Below, piece by piece: positions 6,552-9,190 of a stretch of 9,190 bases of DNA. Made by a program: the position numbers and the translations under genes. How positions within the stretch are numbered: position 1 is the first letter of the stretch; each line of letters starts with the position of its first letter. The stretch lies in contig DUGW01000046.1 in the NCBI GenBank assembly GCA_013331125.1, positions 1 through 9,190 on the forward strand. The letters are read 5' to 3'. The notes below the pieces were generated by a model, which had not been told where the DNA came from, did not search any database, and worked only from the letters and a program-made list of their open reading frames with translations. Source of the stretch: Candidatus Woesearchaeota archaeon (GTDB taxonomy: Archaea; Nanoarchaeota; Nanoarchaeia; Woesearchaeales; UBA11576).

Positions 6552-6567
6552 CTTATAAATCTTTCCT
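6552..6567 (-). promoter_or_regulatory. BRE/TATA promoter of the coiled-coil gene
   Basis: AGGAAAGATTTATAAG on the minus strand combines a purine-rich BRE with a TATA box and predicts transcription starting at the ATG itself (leaderless). It differs at one position from the promoter of the lipoprotein gene (3221-3236). Confidence 0.7.
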
Positions 6568-6578
6568 AGAATCAGTGA

Positions 6579-6600
6579 TGAAAAAGAAAATAAAAAATTA
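6579..6600 (-). terminator. T-tract terminator after the DUF5667-like gene
   Basis: The minus strand reads TTAATTTTTTATTTTCTTTTTC about 22 nt past the TAA of the secreted protein gene. There are three T runs and no hairpin, as for archaeal intrinsic termination, just before the next promoter. Confidence 0.65.
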
Positions 6601-6622
6601 AGATAAAGAAGATTTACTTCTT

Positions 6623-7741
6623 TTACTTCTTTCCTTTTCCGCCGGACTTAGCCTTGGAACTGGTCTCGACATCTCCGCCTTCAGCGCCGGAGTCATCGCT
6701 TGCCTTCTTGCCGCCTTTTGCCTGGGAGGTTGTTTCCTCTCCGTCAGCAGCAGCCTTCTTCTTCTCAGCTCCCTGGTTTGTCTTGCTCAAGGTCTCTTTC
6801 TGTACAGTCACCTGTTTGCCTTTGCCGTTCTCTCTCTCTTCGACTATCTTTATCTTCACTTCTGTCTTGTTCTTCTTGGCCTTGACTGTGACTGCGACCT
6901 TTCCGGTTGACTCTTTCAGTCCGTTGACGATCTCGTCGAGCTTTGCCTGATCTTCCTCGCTCAGCTCTTTGTTGCCCTTCATCTTGACCTGGACCTCATT
7001 CACGAGTTCCTGGACCTCTTCCTCAAGGGCAGCAGCCTCTTCTTCTACAGCTTCGACTTCAGCGAGCTCCTCAGCAAGATCCTCTTCTGCAGCTCCCTCT
7101 TCGATCTGCTCGACATTCTCCTCGACTTCAGCGAGTGACTCGTCCATGGCTTCCTGTGCTTCAGCAGCTTCGCCGAATCTCTTCTGTGCGATCATTGCCA
7201 TGACTTCCATCTTTCTCTCGCGTGCATGTGCAAGTCCTTTCTTTGCCTTTGCACTCTTTCCGAGGGTCAGCTTCATATCGACCTTCTCGAAGAACTTCTC
7301 GAATTTCCAGAATGCGCTGTCTGGTGTGACTCCTGCAGCATCCTCTTCCTCTGCTGTGAGTTCCAGGAGTGGCTCTTCCTCAGCTGGTGCTGCCTCTTCT
7401 TCTGCAGCTGCTTCCTCTGCTGGAGCCTCTTCTGCTGCTTCCTCTTCAGCGACCTCTGTCTCCTCAGCGGCTTCCTCTGCTGGAGCCTCTTCCTCGACAG
7501 GTGCCTCTTCCTCTGCAACCTCCTCCTCTACTGGAGTCTCTTCTGCAGCGACTTCTTCAGCTGCTGGCTCTTCTGCTGGAGCCTCTTCGACTGCTACTTC
7601 CTCTGTCAGGCCTGCATCATCTGCGACCTCTTCGACTGCCTGATCCTCTGGACTGGATAGCTCTTCCTGTGCCAGGGCACCGACTGCCATGATGCTTAGT
7701 ACCATTATCAGCATCATCAGAACGCTTATTGTTTTCTTCAT
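6623..7741 (-). CDS. Secreted DUF5667-like protein with Glu/Ala-rich spacer
   Basis: This 372-residue protein has a signal peptide (1-24, cut after ALA, before Gln25). A low-complexity spacer made almost only of Glu, Ala, Pro and Val follows (about 46-130). Next is a domain that fits the DUF5667 pattern (about 137-185): GVTPDSAFWKFEKFFEKVDM, then a basic helix KSAKAKKGLAHARERKMEVM. In that family a 'P-x-S-x-(F/Y)-x-x-K' start leads into helices with a conserved A-x-x-R. An acidic coiled coil (about 186-247) and a Lys-, Ser- and Gly-rich tail ending GGKGKK complete it. The charge therefore runs from acidic N-terminal part to basic C-terminus. There is no Cys and no membrane anchor, so it is probably exported and held at the envelope by contacts. 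AGGAGGT 7 nt before the ATG fixes the start. The leader is long, structured and has its own promoter. The molecular function of DUF5667 is unknown. Confidence 0.85.
   Translation of the reverse strand: MKKTISVLMMLIMVLSIMAVGALAQEELSSPEDQAVEEVADDAGLTEEVAVEEAPAEEPAAEEVAAEETPVEEEVAEEEAPVEEEAPAEEAAEETEVAEEEAAEEAPAEEAAAEEEAAPAEEEPLLELTAEEEDAAGVTPDSAFWKFEKFFEKVDMKLTLGKSAKAKKGLAHARERKMEVMAMIAQKRFGEAAEAQEAMDESLAEVEENVEQIEEGAAEEDLAEELAEVEAVEEEAAALEEEVQELVNEVQVKMKGNKELSEEDQAKLDEIVNGLKESTGKVAVTVKAKKNKTEVKIKIVEERENGKGKQVTVQKETLSKTNQGAEKKKAAADGEETTSQAKGGKKASDDSGAEGGDVETSSKAKSGGKGKK
7352..7606 (-). repeat. Low-complexity Glu/Ala/Pro-coding repeats
   Basis: Degenerate in-frame repeats encode units such as EEAPAEE and VEEE. 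An exact 22-nt copy occurs at 7411-7432 and 7471-7492, exactly 60 bp (20 codons) apart, and a shorter related copy lies at 7570-7587. Slippage or unequal crossing over could change the length of this spacer. Confidence 0.7.
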
Positions 7742-7748
7742 GGTCCTT

Positions 7749-7755
7749 ACCTCCT
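7749..7755 (-). promoter_or_regulatory. Ribosome binding site of the DUF5667-like gene
   Basis: AGGAGGT lies 7 nt upstream of the ATG at 7741 and fixes the start. Confidence 0.85.
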
Positions 7756-7793
7756 AGGTTGTTTTTAAATCAAAGATTTTGATGAGCATAAAT

Positions 7794-7867
7794 GGCCTGC
7801 CCCAGCGCGGGGGAAGGCCTTGAGAGCCAACTTTTTTGTTGCATAACCCCATAAAGCAAACTCTCAA
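7794..7867 (-). ncRNA. Structured 5' leader of the DUF5667-like gene (two abutting helices)
   Basis: A GC-rich hairpin at 7794-7819 (GGCCT/AGGCC lower stem, one mismatch, CCCC/GGGG upper stem, 6-nt loop) directly abuts a second helix TTGAGAG/CTCTCAA (7820-7826 with 7861-7867). The second helix encloses a CAAC/GTTG mini-hairpin with an A6 loop on the transcript (7828-7841). The predicted transcript start (about 7866) coincides with the outer arm, so the message would begin with this fold, about 125 nt before the start codon. It could be an mRNA-stabilising or regulatory leader; I do not recognise it as a known riboswitch. Confidence 0.45.
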
Positions 7868-7887
7868 CCGAATATGATGTATAGCAG

Positions 7888-7895
7888 GTATATAC
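7888..7895 (-). promoter_or_regulatory. TATA box of the DUF5667-like gene
   Basis: GTATATAC overlaps a 14-nt block (7893-7906) that is identical upstream of the gene at 8764. The predicted transcript start is near 7866. Confidence 0.55.
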
Positions 7896-7977
7896 TTAGT
7901 TATTACCTGCAAAACATTGTTTTATTATCGTTTTTTAGGGCCATTAAGGTAGCCTTATTGTTCACTATTGTTCAATT
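7893..7977 (-). promoter_or_regulatory. Shared upstream regulatory module, copy 1
   Basis: Two conserved blocks are present: GTAATAACTAAGTA (7893-7906) next to the TATA box and AATTGAACAATAGTGAAC (7960-7977) further upstream. Copy 2 at 8954-9038 has the first block identical and the second with one change, at the same 53-nt distance. The upstream block here begins a tandem pair TGAACAATA-G-TGAACAATA, a 10-bp period, which suits a DNA-binding protein reading one face of the helix. Confidence 0.6.
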
Positions 7978-8053
7978 GCGGTCTTTATGTGATTTAAACG
8001 TGTTTTGAACTGCCAAAATTTTATTTACTGGATTCAGCAGACTTTTTGCCATT

Positions 8054-8764
8054 TTAACGGTTCAATTCGCCGTATATTTTATCTTTGCCTGCTTCTTTCC
8101 GCGGTATGGGTGTGAATCCTAATTTTTCTCCGATCCCATTAGACCCTGTTGCTTTTCTTTCAGCAGGTCTTGATTCTTCAGATCTTGGCTCGGTCACTAT
8201 GTATAGCTTGGGGTTGGGTGCCTTACTGGAGCCAGCATATTCCTCAGGATACTCTGCATTGCCCATTATGATGGCTCCTTCAAGCCCTGGGGCACTGAAT
8301 TGCGGGACCCTGTCTATGTCTCCTGGCATCCAGTTGTAGTCCTCTGAAGATCCATCATCCTCTCTGAAATATGTCTCGAAATGCGGCCTTATCATGTGCT
8401 GCATGTAGAATCTTACAGGGTTCTCTGCTATCTCCCTGACTATCTCTCTTAATGCTTTCACTCCCTGGACATCCCTTTCCGTAGCTGTCTGTTGCCCTTG
8501 GTATTCTCTGTTTATCCTTTCTGTCAGCAGTACTGCGAGCCTTTCATAGCCTTCAGCCTTGCTCATTGGTTTATCAAGTCTTTCAGGCATGTATGCTTCT
8601 ATCATCACCATCGGTATTGATGATACCTTGTCGGCGAGCTTGGCGCTTATTGGTCTCCCTTCTGCTATCATCTCTCTGATGTACTGTACTGTCATGAGAG
8701 GTGCTATCTCTTCCTTTCTCAACAATAGTTTCAGGATCTCTTCCTCAGTCATTCCTTCTTTCAT
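8054..8764 (-). CDS. Hypothetical cytoplasmic protein, no recognised domain
   Basis: This 236-residue protein is not one I recognise. It has no signal peptide, membrane span or Cys. The N-terminal half (about 1-130) is helical and charged (MTEEEILKLLLRKEEI; RINREYQGQQTATERDVQGV). The middle is richer in aromatics and Pro (RPHFETYFREDD, YNWMPGDIDRVPQF). The C-terminal part (about 180-236) is Ser/Pro/Lys-rich and probably disordered. Two starts are possible. I choose the ATG at 8764 because AAGGAG lies 8 nt upstream. A GTG at 8836 in the same frame would add 24 hydrophilic residues but has no ribosome site; its AGA arginine codons do look native, so it is not excluded. The gene lies downstream of a winged-helix gene, with a leader carrying a GC hairpin and a possible 21-codon upstream reading frame. 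Confidence 0.7.
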   Translation of the reverse strand: MKEGMTEEEILKLLLRKEEIAPLMTVQYIREMIAEGRPISAKLADKVSSIPMVMIEAYMPERLDKPMSKAEGYERLAVLLTERINREYQGQQTATERDVQGVKALREIVREIAENPVRFYMQHMIRPHFETYFREDDGSSEDYNWMPGDIDRVPQFSAPGLEGAIIMGNAEYPEEYAGSSKAPNPKLYIVTEPRSEESRPAERKATGSNGIGEKLGFTPIPRKEAGKDKIYGELNR

Positions 8765-8826
8765 CGTCTCATCTCCTTGCTTCGTTTCTTTTGCTTCTCC
8801 TCTGCTTTTTCTCGGTTCTTTTTCAT
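8761..8826 (-). CDS. Possible 21-residue basic leader peptide (uORF)
   Basis: An ATG at 8826 opens a 21-codon frame (MKKNREKAEEKQKKRSKEMR and one further Arg) whose TGA overlaps the ATG at 8764 as ATGA, the usual arrangement for coupled translation. A GTGAAG sequence 6-9 nt upstream could serve as a weak ribosome site. Against it: three of its arginine codons are CGA, whereas neighbouring genes mainly use AGA/AGG, and the other frame (GTG at 8836) is also open. Confidence 0.25.
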   Translation of the reverse strand: MKKNREKAEEKQKKRSKEMRR

Positions 8827-8866
8827 CTCTCTTCACTTGGATGTCTTATGATCTGTTGAAGGTGAT

Positions 8867-8897
8867 GTGCCTGGCCCAGGGGAATAGGCCAGGGCAC
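8867..8897 (-). promoter_or_regulatory. GC-rich two-segment hairpin in the leader of the gene at 8764
   Basis: GTGCC/GGCAC (5 bp) and TGGCC/GGCCA (5 bp) are separated by one bulged base; the loop is 10 nt. No T run follows on the minus strand. The shape matches the leader hairpins at 4696-4730 and 7794-7819. Confidence 0.5.
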
Positions 8898-8906
8898 AAG
8901 AGGTAT

Positions 8907-8931
8907 ACCAGACTTTTCTGCCAAGTTTGGT
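8907..8931 (-). promoter_or_regulatory. Second leader hairpin near the predicted transcript start
   Basis: ACCAAACTT pairs with AAGTCTGGT (8 of 9 pairs, one A-C mismatch) around a 7-nt loop on the minus strand. It lies at the 5' end of the leader, as the outer helix does in the leader of the gene at 7741. Confidence 0.35.
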
Positions 8932-8953
8932 GCAATGTAGTATAGGCCAGAAT

Positions 8954-9038
8954 TACTTAGTTATTACTCGCAGAACGATGGAATATTTTTGCCTCCAAAT
9001 CCAGAATGATTGGCTTGTAGGTTCATTATTGTTCAATT
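8954..9038 (-). promoter_or_regulatory. Shared upstream regulatory module, copy 2
   Basis: GTAATAACTAAGTA (8954-8967) and AATTGAACAATAATGAAC (9021-9038) are separated by 53 nt, as in copy 1 at 7893-7977. The TATA equivalent here is poor (GTAATTCT), so this promoter may need an activator or be weaker. The far block overlaps the stop codon of the upstream winged-helix gene. Confidence 0.55.
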
Positions 9039-9190
9039 AAGGCTTTTTTAAGAATACGAGGTTCTTTTTCCCTCTTTTTTCCTTATGTATTACTTTTCGG
9101 TCTTCCATCTCCTTTAGGAGGCCGGATAGCTTTGATTTTGAGAATCCAGTCACAACCCGTAGTGTTCCCTGGTCGCAGCTGCCTTCTTTC
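9037..9190 (-). CDS. Winged-helix regulator, C-terminal fragment (cut by window edge)
   Basis: On the minus strand 50 codons run from the right edge to a TAA at 9037-9039; the start lies outside the window. The fragment reads KEGSCDQGTL, then VVTGFSKSKLSGLLKEMEDR and the wing KEKRGKKNLVFLKKP. This is the end of a MarR/COG2512-type winged helix: recognition helix FSKSKLSGLLKEMEDRKVI followed by a basic beta hairpin. It resembles the C-terminus of the regulator at 4954-5763 in length and spacing, so it may be a second membrane-anchored member, but the N-terminal part is not visible. The next gene on the strand begins about 270 bp further on, behind the shared regulatory module. Confidence 0.72.
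   Translation of the reverse strand, partial: KEGSCDQGTLRVVTGFSKSKLSGLLKEMEDRKVIHKEKRGKKNLVFLKKP

Larger units (their letters stand above)
7742..8053. other. Intergenic region upstream of the DUF5667-like gene (312 bp)
   Basis: No gene is seen. Positions 7742-7977 hold the ribosome site, structured leader, TATA box and shared regulatory module. Positions 7978-8053, next to the stop of the preceding gene, are AT-rich and show no clear terminator or other signal. Confidence 0.6.

Noticed and set aside
7411..7492. Exact 22-nt repeat 60 bp apart as a possible CRISPR-like or mobile repeat
   Set aside because: It lies inside the coding spacer of the DUF5667-like gene, in frame, and is explained by the Glu/Ala-rich repeat units.
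6969..7643. Ser/Ala-rich plus-strand frame opposite the DUF5667-like gene
   Set aside because: Shadow of the Glu/Ala repeats on the other strand; no promoter or ribosome site fits it.
8060..8067. Third copy of AATTGAAC at the end of the 236-residue protein gene
   Set aside because: Only 8 nt match, they lie within codons, and neither the tandem repeat nor the second block at 53 nt is present.
8884..8950. ATAGGCCAG direct repeat (8884-8892 and 8942-8950)
   Set aside because: It is short, and one copy is part of the hairpin while the other lies upstream of the predicted transcript start; no clear meaning.

Overview
The window reads as archaeal chromosomal DNA, most likely from a small-genome lineage of the DPANN type (Woesearchaeota/Pacearchaeota-like). 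This placement is inferred from gene content and cannot be proved here. The supporting signs are: TATA boxes about 26 nt upstream of start codons, with several genes apparently leaderless; GGAGGT-type ribosome sites on the genes that do have leaders; T-tract gene ends without hairpins; a class II lysyl-tRNA synthetase; membrane-anchored winged-helix proteins of the COG2512 type; and several short, charged, exported proteins without known enzymatic domains. No mobile element, CRISPR array, tRNA or rRNA was seen.

Layout from left to right. Positions 1-2784 (minus strand) hold a tight operon: lysS, then a small retropepsin-like protease of the 'ATP-dependent zinc protease/RimB' family starting 1 nt after the lysS stop, then a RimK-type ATP-grasp ligase that runs off the left edge. 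Positions 2869-3162 encode a small acidic lipoprotein, and 3280-4623 a secreted, helix-rich protein with a very acidic C-terminal tail, both on the minus strand. A 330-bp divergent intergenic region (4624-4953) separates them from a plus-strand gene at 4954-5763 for a membrane regulator: signal peptide, extracytoplasmic beta-sandwich, one membrane span and a cytoplasmic winged helix. It converges, 15 bp apart, on a minus-strand membrane-anchored coiled-coil protein (5779-6528). Then come, all on the minus strand, a secreted DUF5667-like protein with a Glu/Ala-rich spacer (6623-7741), an unrecognised cytoplasmic protein (8054-8764) and the C-terminal 50 residues of a second winged-helix regulator (9037-9190, cut by the right edge).

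How the parts may work together. The RimK and RimB homologues suggest a ligase/protease pair acting on Glu tails of a protein or on a cofactor. The remaining genes look like a cell-envelope set of lipoprotein, secreted helical proteins and membrane coiled coil, with two winged-helix regulators nearby. That these regulators control the envelope genes is only an inference.

The least ordinary signal is non-coding. Three genes (starts at 4623, 7741 and 8764) have long leaders carrying GC-rich two-segment hairpins. Two of them (7741 and 8764) also share an upstream regulatory module: an 18-nt block and a 14-nt block separated by exactly 53 nt in both copies. In one copy the 18-nt block begins a tandem TGAACAATA repeat with a 10-bp period. 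This looks like a duplicated operator/promoter unit controlling two otherwise unrelated genes.
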